From contig NC_064771.1 of NCBI RefSeq assembly GCF_011397635.1, positions 18,105,379-18,169,378 of the forward strand: DNA of 64,000 nt, read 5' to 3'. A program made the translations under genes and the position numbers. The notes beneath the pieces were generated by a model that was not told the DNA's origin, ran no database searches, and saw nothing but the letters and a program-made list of their open reading frames with translations. Source of the DNA: Epinephelus fuscoguttatus (Eukaryota > Chordata > Actinopteri > Perciformes > Serranidae). This document shows positions 28,690 to 55,949 of the stretch, one piece after another. Each line of letters opens with the position of its first letter. The first letter of the stretch is position 1.

Positions 28690-29675
28690 TTCTTTTTCCA
28701 AAACCTAACTACTTGCTTTTGTTGCCTAAACCTAACCACATGTTTTTGATGCCGAAACCTAACCACATGTTTTTGATGCCTAAACCTAACCACATGTTTT
28801 TGATGCCGAAACCTTAACATGTGTTTTTGTTGTCTAAACCTAACCACATGTTGTTGTTAACTAAATCTAACCACATGTTTTTGTTGCCTAAACCTAACTG
28901 CGTGTTTTTGTTGCCTAAACTTAACCACATGTTTTTGTTGCCTAAACCTAACCATGTGTTTTCTTTGTCTAAACCTAACCACATGTTTTTGTTGCCTAAC
29001 CTAACCACGTTTTTGTTGCCTAACCTAACCACGTGTTCTTGTTGCCTAAACCTAACCATGTGCTTTCTTTGTCTAAACCTAACCACATGTTTTTGTTGCC
29101 TAACCTAGCCACATGTTTTTGTTGCCTAAACCTAACCACATGTTTTTGTTGCCTAAACCTAACCATGTGCTTTCTTTGTCTAAACCTAACCACATGTTTT
29201 TGTTGCCTAACCTAACCACATGTTTTTGTTGCCTAACCCTAACCCGTGTTTTTGTTGCCTAAACCTAACCACATGTTTTTGTTGCCTAAACCTAACCATG
29301 TGTTCTTGTTGCCTAAACCTAACCACATGTTCTTGTTGCCTAAACCTAACCATGTGCTTTCTTTGCCTAAACCTAACCACATGTTTTTGTTGCGTAAACC
29401 TAACCATGTGTTCTTGTTGCTTAGACCTACTGTAACCACATGTTCTTGTTGCCTAAACCTAACCACATGTTCTTGTTGCCTAAACCTAACCATGTGCTTT
29501 CTTTGCCTAAACCTAACCACATGTTTTTGTTGCGTAAACCTAACCACATGTTCTTGTTGCTTAGACCTACTGTAACCACATGTTCTTGTTGCCTAAACCT
29601 AACCATGTGTTTTTGTTGCCTAAACCCAACCACTTGCTTTTGTTGCCTAAACCCCACCATGTGTGATTGTTGTTG
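28690..29675. repeat. minisatellite with CCTAAACCTAACC core, about 27-bp unit
   Basis: Roughly 36 tandem units alternate the core CCTAAACCTAACC with ACATGTTTTTGTTG or ATGTGCTTTCTTTG spacers. A higher-order pattern is visible: a block with tgcgtaaacctaacc and cttagacctactgtaacc occurs twice, near 29390-29440 and 29530-29580. Frames on both strands stay open for up to 109 codons only because the unit length is a multiple of three. Those frames are not genes. Confidence 0.9.
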
Positions 29676-31450
29676 AAGGAAAAAAAAGGTCAATTCACGT
29701 TTGGTTGTGCCGACGTCTATTTTGAAAGAGACTGTATGTAAACTTTACATTTCCTGTGAAAATGGAAGTGTATCTTGAAAGAAGACAATGCATGTAACAG
29801 GCAGAACTTGACACAGTGTCCTAGAACATCAACAACCAACGCACCCAGGATACCTTTCACTTTGTATGTGGATGTGGAAAATCCACGTCCAAGTACATCA
29901 ATATGTGACGAGGTCGGAAGCGAGAATGTCTTGAAATAACATACGTTTTAATCTTTGGGATTGGGGGTAAGGTGTCAAGTATTTTCAAGTTAAAAAGGCT
30001 CAAGTCCAAGTGAAGGCCTAAATCAGTGCTGTAAAGGATAAAGTCCATCTACCTTGATGGAAAATAACAAACAAGTCTACATTTGGGAGTGATAGATTGT
30101 AAAAAAAAAATCATGCTGTGTTTGGTTCTTCCTCAAGCAGTATATCAGAATAAAAGACTTGAAGCGAAAGGGAGTACAAGAGGCAAAGCTGGGGGAAGCA
30201 AAAGTAGGATGAAACGTGCAGTCTGCAACTGTTGTGAGGACAGAATGAAGTTTGCCTTATCCATAAACCTGCAACATATAAATATAGGCTACCTAAGTTT
30301 TCTTTCACAATTGAATGTCTGACAACTAACTACGCTTCCTCATGTGAATTCTGTCTCCAGAGCTTGTTCGTGAACCTCTCCCTCAGCTGACAGCACCAGG
30401 ATCGACTCTGTAGAATCACATGAGGTTATTCTCTAGCATCCAGCTTGTAAGTAAATCCCTTTGGCTCCTAAACACATTTTCCTCCCTTCTCCACTGAGAG
30501 CGAGGAACTCCAGAAAAAACTTCTCTTCCTGGTTCTTTTTGTGGATTCCCTCAATCCTCACACTCATTGTAAGAGCTCAGAATGGAGAAGTGACATTAGA
30601 CTGCTCAGTGCAAGTACTAATGTAAGGATTAAGCAGAGATTAACAGGCTCTTCTTGATTCCATTAAGAGTAGCTATTCCATGTTGAAGCCTGTGCTCAGC
30701 CAGAGGAGGCGGTACTTCTAATAGTTTAAGGACCTAACAAAAATACGGTGAGTGAAATAACATCTGTGATAACCAAGAAAAACAATAGACTGTATGAGGT
30801 AAATGGACAAGCTTTTTATTTATTGTATTTTTATTGTATTTTTGTGCATAAAATGTTACAGTGCACAGGCAGTCAGTGTTATAGTGGAGTCCATAATGAA
30901 GTTACAACATTCACGAAAAAAAACAAACATCTTTCACATTGACAGAAGAATACAGTATCAGAAGCACAGTGTCATCACCCCCCTCCTCAGTTTCTCTGAT
31001 GGTTCAGTCCAGTGCAATAAGCATCGAAGGGAATGCTGGGAAAGTGGAAGGCTTTGATTAAATGAAGCTGTGATTTAAAAAAAGACTACATGTTATTATG
31101 AGACTGCAGTAGAACATGTGACAAAATAGGTGATTCAAATAATCCAAATACAACACAATACTATTTGGAATTAAAGGTATATTCACCTAAAATAGACAAA
31201 TAAAATATTGAAAATAAAAGCTCAAACATGCGTTGTTAGTAACTTGAATATTGTACTCAGATTGCCATTTCACAATATCCATTTGTCAGCATCCAGTTTC
31301 CTCATTTTGTTTCTGATTTTCCTGAGTTGCACAGTACCTTTTAGGTGTCCTTTCATTTTTTAAATTTTCCTTTTAAATTTTAGATTCTGGGTAACATGAT
31401 CCTTCATTAGCATCAGCATTCATCCTAACAAACTCACTGATAATAAAAAT

Positions 31451-32760
31451 TAGGGATGCACTGATCCAATTCTGACTCAAACAACTGCACTGACTCTAAG
31501 TTACATGGGTCGATCTATTTAATACAATTCTACATTTACAGCTGCTGTATCATCTTATATTTGTAGTAAATTCCTGTTTTCACTGAACATTTACAAAAGA
31601 ATTTGCTTCCTTTTTATTTTGTATATTTGGTATTTATCAAGCTTGTTTGCACTTAATTGTGATTTAATGTTTATATTTTGTTCTCATTTCTTGCAGATGT
31701 ATTACTGGAATTTTGACTCTTACTTAACTTTTGACTCATCTGTTGCTGCATTTTTACTAACGAAGATTTTTTTTTACCAAGTTGCACAATTTATTATTTT
31801 AATAATGAAATAACAATTCAGGAAATTCATATTGATTTATTTGTTACATTTTGTTTTACAATATTAGGAAATCAATGTTTAAGTCAAGCCTGATGTTGCC
31901 TTACACATAAAGAATGATAGCGGTCACTTCCACACAGTGAAGCATACATCTTTCTAATTAAAGGTCCAATGTGTAAGATTTTATATATTTGGAGAAATGG
32001 AATGTTACATAATAAGTATTGTTTCTTTCGTTTTTTTAATCACCTGAAAATAAGAATCATCAAATTTTTGTCATCCCAGAATGAGCCATTTGGATCTACA
32101 AAAGGAGCGGATCCTTATCCATGGAGCTCACCATGTTGCACGGCCATGTTTCTACAGTAGCCCTGCATGGACAAACAAAAGTGTCTCTAGATAGGGCCAT
32201 ATGCGCTTTCGTGTTTTTGCGTTTTTGTGTTGGCCACCATAGTTAGCAAACCCACTGTGACGAGCCGAACAGCATCAGAAAAATTGATTTTTAATGTGAA
32301 ACTACTTTACGTAGTGTTTTTACTGGTTTAAATCCGTGGATCCATTTGTTTCGGGTAGGAAGAGACATCTGAGGATAATTCAGCTCCTGGTAAAATCTCT
32401 TTGAACATCTGGATCTTAAGTTATCAGAGATAAAAGGACATTAGCAGGTGCTAGGCTAACAGCCTGTCTGTGGTGAGCCAAACGGCATTGGAAACACTTT
32501 AAAAACTTTGCTTTATTCAGTGTTTTTCCCACTTTTAGTCACCTAGCCTATTTGGGGGAGGAGGAGACTTCTGGAGATAATTTGGCTCCCAGTAAAAACC
32601 TCCTTAACTTTGATAACTGAAGGAATCCTAAGTCGGAGTTCATGCTTGCACATTGGAGAAGTCTCGGCTGGTTGCAATCTGCAGATGCCAGTAAATCCTA
32701 GACACTGCTCGTTCAAACACCAATACTGGATCGGTACTCTCTCTACTCAGTGCATCCCTA
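31451..32760. mobile_element. hAT-type element carrying an inserted repeat
   Basis: The left end tagggatgcactgatcc (31451) and right end ggatcggtac...cagtgcatcccta (32760) are inverted copies of a common fish hAT terminus. Flanks ataaaaat and aacaaaat agree at 6 of 8 positions. Most of the inside is a second repeat (31965-32700). No transposase is encoded. Confidence 0.6.
31965..32700 (+). repeat. interspersed teleost repeat, copy 2
   Basis: It starts aaaggtccaatgtgtaagat and matches the copy at 20944-21720 block by block in the same orientation. It is nested inside the hAT-type element at 31451-32760. Confidence 0.6.
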
Positions 32761-32909
32761 AACAAAATGAAAAATCCAAAAGACATAAAACACCCCAGTA
32801 TACCAACTGACAGTGTCTGTCTGATAAACTGTTTGCTTTGAGAGATTATTACTTTAGTTTTGGTTTACACACACTGATTATCTGTGTAATGCCACAGGAC
32901 TTTTGAGTC

Positions 32910-32915
32910 TTTATT
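32910..32915 (-). terminator. poly(A) signal AATAAA of the CX9C gene
   Basis: AATAAA on the minus strand lies about 75 bases past the TGA at 32993-32991. This is the expected position for a short 3' UTR and supports a real transcription unit. Confidence 0.6.
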
Positions 32916-32990
32916 CAGGAACAAAAACCCAATGATAATAGTTTGTCATTTGTGTGAACTTACATTTTATAAAGATGTACTTCTCATGTA

Positions 32991-33995
32991 TCACGATCCC
33001 TCAGACAGGGCTTTTATACAGGCCTGGAAGGCATCTATCAGATCTTTACAGTCCTCTGCTCCCTTCTCTCTGACACTGAAACACAAAGCTGGATTTATAA
33101 ACCACACTTAACACTCTCTGCACACACTGCTGCGTTATCCTCTCTGGCATATAACATGGTTTCAGGTCAAACAGTGCAAATTTGCATGATGTAGAACAAA
33201 TGAACACATCCACTGGAAACTGTGGAGGAAATAAATCTTTAAATTTAGTCTACGCGCATCAAAGGGATTATTACAGTATAGCCTGATAATAATATTTCAG
33301 CTCAAACCCACACAGCTGCTTTTATCTGCGTTCGCTGACGTACGAGAGGAAGATTGAGTAATACGTGCAGCGGCTCCACTAACACTAATCACAGCTGCAC
33401 TTGGACACACACCAAACGTCTGTCGCTCTTTCATGTAACACGAACCAGCAGCCTGGAATGTGCTGATTCTCTGCTATAGGTCATACATGTGGAAGCCTAT
33501 TTTAAACCTCAGGTCTATCTGTGCTTCTCAAGACCTTCATGTCACTGTAAGGGCCTGCTGTAAATGTCATGACACTTAGTCTTGTGATGTAGAGTGGATT
33601 CACTGCAAGTTAAGTTACAGTAAGTCTAATTAGAGTTAATGATCACCCCATAGGCACTCTTACAAGTTGAGGAGTTAATATGAATCCACAGGACGTCATG
33701 CATACAACTCAGTAATGATGACTGAGAATGGCCCGAGGGGTGTAATTGAAAGTGACCAGGATTTAGCTGGAGCCCAAAACACAGCCACAAGTCTTCCTTA
33801 ACGGCTCAAAGTTATACAAAGACACACTTAGACACCAATGACTCTCACTTTGGCTAGTGCAAATTTAATGCATTTGCATAAATACCTTTCTCAGCATTAA
33901 TAATTTCACATAATTCCTGTCAGAACTCACCATTTGTCAACGTCCTCTTTGATAACCTGGCATGGTGCTGGCACAGCTTCATTAGAGTCTGGCAT
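32991..33995 (-). CDS. small twin-CX9C protein, COX17-like (two coding exons, 49 residues)
   Basis: Exon 1 is 33931-33995 (ATG at 33995-33993, donor AAATG|gtgagt). Exon 2 is 32991-33075 (acceptor tttcag, TGA stop), and an intron of 855 bp splits a Cys codon. The product opens MPDSNEAVPAPC. It has two exact CX9C motifs, C12-C22 and C31-C41, separated by eight residues (VREKGAED), and ends CIKALSEGS. Twin CX9C proteins fold into a disulphide-linked helical hairpin in the mitochondrial intermembrane space, imported by the MIA40 relay. The 9-8-9 spacing and the EKGxxxCxxLIxAxxxC pattern resemble COX17, the copper chaperone of cytochrome oxidase. However, the copper-binding Cys pair before the first CX9C is absent, so copper delivery is doubtful. 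Splice phase, exact spacing and a poly(A) signal at 32915-32910 support a real gene. The orthologue and function are unknown to me. Confidence 0.72.
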
Positions 33996-33999
33996 TTTG

Positions 34000-34145
34000 A
34001 CAGAGGAGAGCTGGAGTTTGTGGTGGTTGTGCGCTGCTTCAGGAGCTGCAGTCAAGTATGGTTACAGATTAGTTCCAGAGATGGAGGGTAAGAGACAGTG
34101 AGGGAGGGAGGGAGGAGGGGAGGAGGGGAGGACAGTGACCGTGTG
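34000..34145 (-). promoter_or_regulatory. probable 5' UTR and promoter side of the CX9C gene
   Basis: This is the DNA immediately upstream of the ATG on the minus strand. It includes a purine-rich (GGGA/GGAGG) tract on the plus strand at about 34095-34135. No TATA box or defined start site can be named, and a further non-coding exon upstream is possible. Confidence 0.3.
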
Positions 34146-35330
34146 CGGTGAACTCGGAAGAAATTAATCATATGCAAGAAATTCTAACTTTAATTTCTAG
34201 TCTTGTTATTTATGTTATGATGAAATGAGTTCTTTGTCTCTGATATTCTTTCCTATTTATGTTCATCAACCTTTAAAACTCAGGTGTTCTTAAATGCTTT
34301 CATTCCTGTTCTTTGTTTTACCGTCTTCCTAATGAATATGCAGATGGCTGACCTTTTGAGTCAAGCGTTATGCATTACAAAGACCTCATAATGCATCTAA
34401 AATACTCACTACAGGGGAGGGCCTTTTTCCTGAAGAGAGCCTGGAAAGCCTGGCTTTGTTTTACGCTGCTTTGTTGGCTTAAGAGGTGGAGAGTTGTTGC
34501 ATTTGCTTCACCAATAAAATGTCAAATTGGCATTGAAGGCAGTGTTAGAAGGGATGTAACTAATAGTCTGAAAATAAGATGAAAATAAAAGCACATCAGT
34601 GAGGTTAATACTTTGCAGGAACACACTTTTGTTTCTTATTTTGAACATCCAAATGATCTTGTCCCGGTTGTGTTACATTTATCTACACAGCAGCATGCAT
34701 TTGAGCATTCCGAGATTTACTACACTGAAACTTTTTGTCCCACAGTCAAAGGTTTTTCATCATACATCAGCAAACCTCTTGTAAGCACATACACTAATGA
34801 ACATACATAGCTTTTTACCTAAGAAAAAGGGGAAGACACCTTTTCCTAATTCTGGATGGGGGAAAAAAAGGATGGCAATTATTCAGCTGCAAAAAAAATA
34901 AATAAATAAAAAAATACAAATGCCACTTTCCCTCCATCAGAATCAATACCAACAACTGAGCAAAGTTACAATAAATAACAAGTAGCACTTTCTTGTCCAA
35001 TAATGTAATGACGTGTTAATGTTAATTGAAGTCAATTGAAATATGTAAATACTGTGTAAATTTGGGGGTAAAATAATGATTATTTAAAAGAAATGACAGT
35101 AAATGAAAACAATGACTAAATGTATTTCCATCACTGTGCATGTAATACAGGACAAAACATAGGAGATGCTTTGTCTCCTTTGATTTGTACATATGACACA
35201 GGAATACCTATTTTGGTCATATTTAGAGATATAAAACATTGTGCAAAGTGTTGGCAGTTAGCAGCTTCAGCAGGCTACAAGAGAATCTGCATCAGACTTC
35301 TATCTTAAAACAATATTATAATAATAATGA
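34146..35330. other. intergenic DNA, nothing identified
   Basis: AT-rich DNA between the CX9C gene and the LINE fragment. Reading frames are short and have no domain resemblance. An A-rich, AAAT-like run occurs near 34890-34918. Confidence 0.5.
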
Positions 35331-35334
35331 TAAA

Positions 35335-35990
35335 CTTTATTTATAAAGGGCTTTTCAAAACAAAGTTACAAAGTGTTTTACATGGTTGATCCTGGATTTG
35401 AAACAATGGTGAATTCAAGCAAATAAAATGAGGCAATTTTAAGAAAATACAAAGAACAATAAAAATAAAATAAAGATAAAATACCGTCTCTGAAGCAGAT
35501 AAGCTAAGTTGGCCATAAATTGCGAAATAAAAGAATACAATAACTGATGACAACACAAATGAGACATATGTAAGATAAGCAGTATGCTAAAACTAATAAA
35601 GGCTTTTTTGAACAGATTAGTTTCAAGAAGTAATTTAGAAGATGTCACCGATTCAGCAAGCCTCAGATCCTCAGGCAGGGAGCTCCAGAGCTGAGGGTCC
35701 TTGACTGCAAATGCCCGGTCACCTCTAGTTTTGAGCCGAGACTGAGGGACAGCCAACCGATCCCTATCTGAGCATCTGAGGCTTCGACCTAGCTCACAGG
35801 GGAGCAGCATCTCAGCAATGTAGCTGGGGGTAAAGCCATGAAGTGCCTTAAAAGTTAACATCTTAAAATCAATTCTAAAACTGACTGGTAACCAGTAAAG
35901 AGAAACTGAAACAGAGCTGATATGGTCATGTTTTCTAGTGTCAGTTAAAAGCTGAGCAGCTGCATTTTGCAGAAACCTTATGGCTGAGGC
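35335..35990 (-). pseudogene. non-LTR retrotransposon 3' fragment (LINE C-terminal coding remnant)
   Basis: The minus strand encodes LTFKALHGFTPSYIAEMLLP, then RSLRCSDRDRLAVPQSRLKT and RGDRAFAVKDPQLWSSLPED (about 35610-35861). This is the C-terminal pattern of fish LINEs of the L2/CR1/Rex type. The plus-strand start ataataataatgataaact matches the simple-repeat tail of such elements. The reverse transcriptase domain is missing and the fragment is dead. The clade was not settled. Confidence 0.55.
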
Positions 35991-37190
35991 TCTACAATAA
36001 CTTGATTTGTAACTGGTTTATGAGGCATGAATAGCTTAACCTGTTTCCTTAATAGCTGCCACCTTAGTTTGGTGTGGTGATGCTGGCATTATTGCACAGG
36101 AGTGCATGTATGGAAAAATGCACATGTAATGACAATGGGTAATAGACTGGCTGATTGCAGATTGGCTGCTCATCATCTGTTTTGTGAATGAGTGATTGTT
36201 TTCAGAATGTACTTGTACTTCTTTACACTAAGAGACAGGGAAACATTTGGAGGTGTTGTGTTTTACACGTTATTATGTAGTGGTTTCAATGATGTAACTA
36301 GGCTGTATGTGGCCCATGAACTAAAATGAGTTTACCACCCTTGTTGTGGTCACTCAGTAAGTACAGTATTTTAGTTACAGAATCTAACTTCACCACTAGA
36401 GGGCAACAAACACTCATACACCATAGTCATATACAGAGATTATCTGGACAAATGGGCCTCCAGTGTGTGCATCATTGTTACCTGTAAACAAAAGAGATCA
36501 CATTTACATTCAGCTTTAATACCTAGTTTAGATGCATGTTCATGTATTATAATACTATTCTGATATTATTTTAGTCGGTGTGTGCAACTGGAGGCAGTGA
36601 CAGGTTAATATGATGGGAAACCCAATCACAGTGTCTCAGTACACCCTGGTCAAAATATTAAAAGTGAGAAACAGCATCTCTCTGGATCAGCTCCCAGTGA
36701 TTCGTCCTGCTTTATAATGACCATAAAATCCAGTGTGCCATCTGCTGGTGTACAAATCAAGTGCATACAAGCTCTGGCAGGCAGGTTCTCTAAATAATAA
36801 AATCAGGACTATATAGTGATAATAACATGGACTACAACGGGTATTGGTGTCTTTATGAATTTTAGCAAATGTACGGAATAAATGCCCCCCTATGCAAAGT
36901 GGTGCTGAGAAGCAAATTGCAGCCTAATTAAGCATCTGACTGGAGGCAGGAAATGCCACTGTCTCTCAAACAGCCTGCACAATTCGGATGTGAATTTGCA
37001 AAGCGACCGAAGGCCTATTTAAATCTGGTTTTCACTGGAAATATTTTCGCACTCGAATGCGTCTCAGCCAATCGCAGCGTACGGGGACAGACAGCTGACT
37101 TATTTTTGTTCGTGTAAAATGTAGTCTAAGTCAATATTCAGCCTCTCGGTACGATGAAAATCTGGAAAAAGCATGCAGGGCTGGCTGGCA
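35991..37190. other. intergenic DNA upstream of prr12
   Basis: No gene is recognised. Common fish intergenic wording such as accactagagggcaacaaac (36393-36412) occurs. CpG content begins to rise from about 37000, toward the prr12 promoter. Confidence 0.45.
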
Positions 37191-38133
37191 GACGAGGGCC
37201 GGTGAATGGAGGTCACCGCAGACACTGAGTGAGTCTCAGCGGTGAGACAGAGAGGGGGAGAGGGAGGACGGACAGCGGCCAGCCGCCTTCAAAAATGGCG
37301 TCTCCGGAGGAAAATGAGTAAAAAATATTAAAACGCGGCCTTCTTTCTTTACACTTCCTCGTTCGGTATTCATGTGTTTTCGCACTATTGTTGTGTTTTT
37401 ACCGGTGTGGACAAACTCGTCGTCGCTTTTACTGTAGCAGCCAAAGAAAGCAGAAATCAGGGGAGCGAGCATTTGGGGGAAATAAAGGCAGCCCTGTTTT
37501 ATTTTGATGCGTCGTTACTGACAGTTAGCATCTGCTGCTAGCCCACAGCTCTGCTCCGGAGGGGGGTGGGAACCATTTGCATTCAAAGAAGAAGAAAAAA
37601 AAAAGATTTTGAAATTGGGGATTTCTTTGCTCGTCTATGGGGAGTGATTGCTACCAACGTGGCCCGTCGATTGCAATCTTTTTGCTGGTGCTAGCATCGT
37701 AGCAAAGACGAGGCTAAAGAAAGGGGAGGAGAGACGGTGGAAAAAGGACGCATTCAAATCAAATGTTTATCAGCAATTCGTCCATTACCGGCCAAATCCG
37801 CGGCGCCTTCATCATGACCGTGACTGATTTTGGACTGAATCTGAATTCGTGGAAATGATAAACGTGAAAGGCGAAGGAAAAGGAGAAAGACTGGCTTTTT
37901 TTGGAGGTGGTTGGATTATAACCCCGTAGACCCCCCTCTTTTTTCATCCAGCTTTCTCCTCCTCCCCTCCATTTCTCTTTCAATATGCTGTTTTCCACTC
38001 CTGAGGACTTGCTTATGAAACCGGGGAAAATAGCCTGAAACCGAGAACGGGAAAGACTGGATTTTTTTCCGTAATCTGCTCTGCGACGATCTCGTTGCTT
38101 TCGTCCTCATCGCACACATTGTACGCCACATAA
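37190..38133 (+). promoter_or_regulatory. prr12: prr12 promoter and 5' UTR region
   Basis: This stretch is GC- and CpG-richer than the preceding DNA and runs directly into the prr12 start codon without a needed splice. It contains a short upstream frame, ATG at 37295 to TAA at 37319-37321 (MASPEENE), preceded by aaaa. If transcription starts before 37295 this would be a uORF. The transcription start is not visible. Confidence 0.45.
37295..37321 (+). other. possible uORF in the prr12 leader
   Basis: An ATG with eight codons and a stop (MASPEENE) lies 812 bases before the main start. It is relevant only if the leader extends this far. Confidence 0.25.
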
Positions 38134-54384
<16,251 letters not shown>

Positions 54385-55655
54385 GTCGACCACAAAGACA
54401 GCAAGAGAGAGATGAAATGGATTAAAGTGAGAGGATTTAAAAAAGAAACAAAAAACAAAATGAAGATACAAACGGAAAGAGATGGATCCCACTGTACAGC
54501 CCCCCGACCCTCTTCAAATCTCTTACGATCTGAGGATGAATTTTTAAAAGGCCCTCGATGAACACAAGGGGGTCTGTTCATGTGACCTCGGACACTGGCC
54601 TCTGTTCTTTTTCTTGTTGTTGATCACTGACTAAAGAAATGTCTTACTCTGTGAGAAGCGGGGACCCCCTCACCGGATCAGGGGTCACTGGCGGGGTCAA
54701 GAGGGAATTGACCATTTGGTGAAAAGGGAGCGAAGGACAAAGAGGAGGAGCCATCACGCCAAGTCCACGGAGGAGCCACTGACATCTTGTTAACTGTGTG
54801 TCATGAAGACGATAGTTCAAAGAGAAACTATTACCACTTAGTTTTTACATAAATTATTTTTTTGAAGACTAACATCAGCTGTTGGCTTTTGAAAAGAGTG
54901 GAAGAGGGTGAGAATGCTTTTTAAAAAAAACTGCGTGCAGAGTGTGCCGTGAGCAGCGTGAACATTGGACTCGTCCGCAGGTAGAAACATGAAATGTGTT
55001 AATAAACGCTCTCTCTCTCTCATCCTGTGCTACGTGAAGGGCAGCACCAGTCCGCTGTGTGATAATATATAAACACATTTTTATTATTTATATGAGGAGG
55101 TTTTTAACTTAAACTCTCACAAGCGCTGGGTTGCTGCCCTAACATTTTAAATACCTTTTTATTTTCCACAGGATCAGTATACAATCGTAACCCACATATC
55201 CAAGCCGTCTTCCCCTCTATACAAAAGAACAGACGTCGAGACAGAAATATTGTATCAAATACAGTGGGTGTAAAATAACGATTTAAAAAAAAAAAAAAAA
55301 AAAAAAAACGGAAGAAAAGAAAAAAGAGAATGGGAAAATCTATTTGAAACTTAACATTGTTGTGCTTCAGTTCAATCATCAGTCATGCAGGTGCAAAGAA
55401 AAAGAAGTAAACTATCCATTTCCCGTGTGGGACGGAGTATAAATAAGTAATATTTAAAGAGGAAATAGTCATTTCATTTTTATCATTTTGATGTTTGTGC
55501 ATACTATGACTTATTTTGAAAACAATCTAATTTTCCATAAAAAAGGAAAAAAAGGCGTGTAAATATTGTACAGTTCTTGATGAAATTCTTTGTCCTTCTG
55601 TACATTAACTCTCCTGTATTTGAGAAACAAATAAAATCTGCAAAGAACAAATGGT
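54385..55655 (+). other. prr12: prr12 3' UTR with two poly(A) signals
   Basis: After the TGA (54382-54384) there is no continuing frame. AATAAA at 55001-55006 and again at 55630-55635 give a short and a long 3' UTR option. A 23-bp poly(A) tract lies at about 55286-55308. The real ends need transcript data. Confidence 0.55.
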
Positions 55656-55949
55656 GTTTCATTTCCCTACAGTGTGTGCGTTCCTTTACATCCACCCCTG
55701 TGAGGACATTTTTGACTGGTTGTCACTTATTCGGGGTTAAGATGTGGTTGGTGTGTCTTGACTTGGATGTTTGACCTTCTGCGTTCAGAATTTGACACAT
55801 GAAAAAGCTGTTTTCTCGTTCATCTGCTGAAGGAGTAAAGTTTCTCTGTGCTCACTGTAAAAATGACTTTGAAGGCATGTATGCTACAAGCATGATTTGT
55901 AACATCACAATTACAGTCCACCTGTGTGATGAGAGAAAAAAGATCCTCT

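Noticed and set aside
28599-29693. Overlapping repetitive frames on both strands, such as FLLPKPNHM repeats
   Set aside because: They arise because the minisatellite unit is about 27 bp, so all frames remain open; there is no initiation context, splice structure or known domain.
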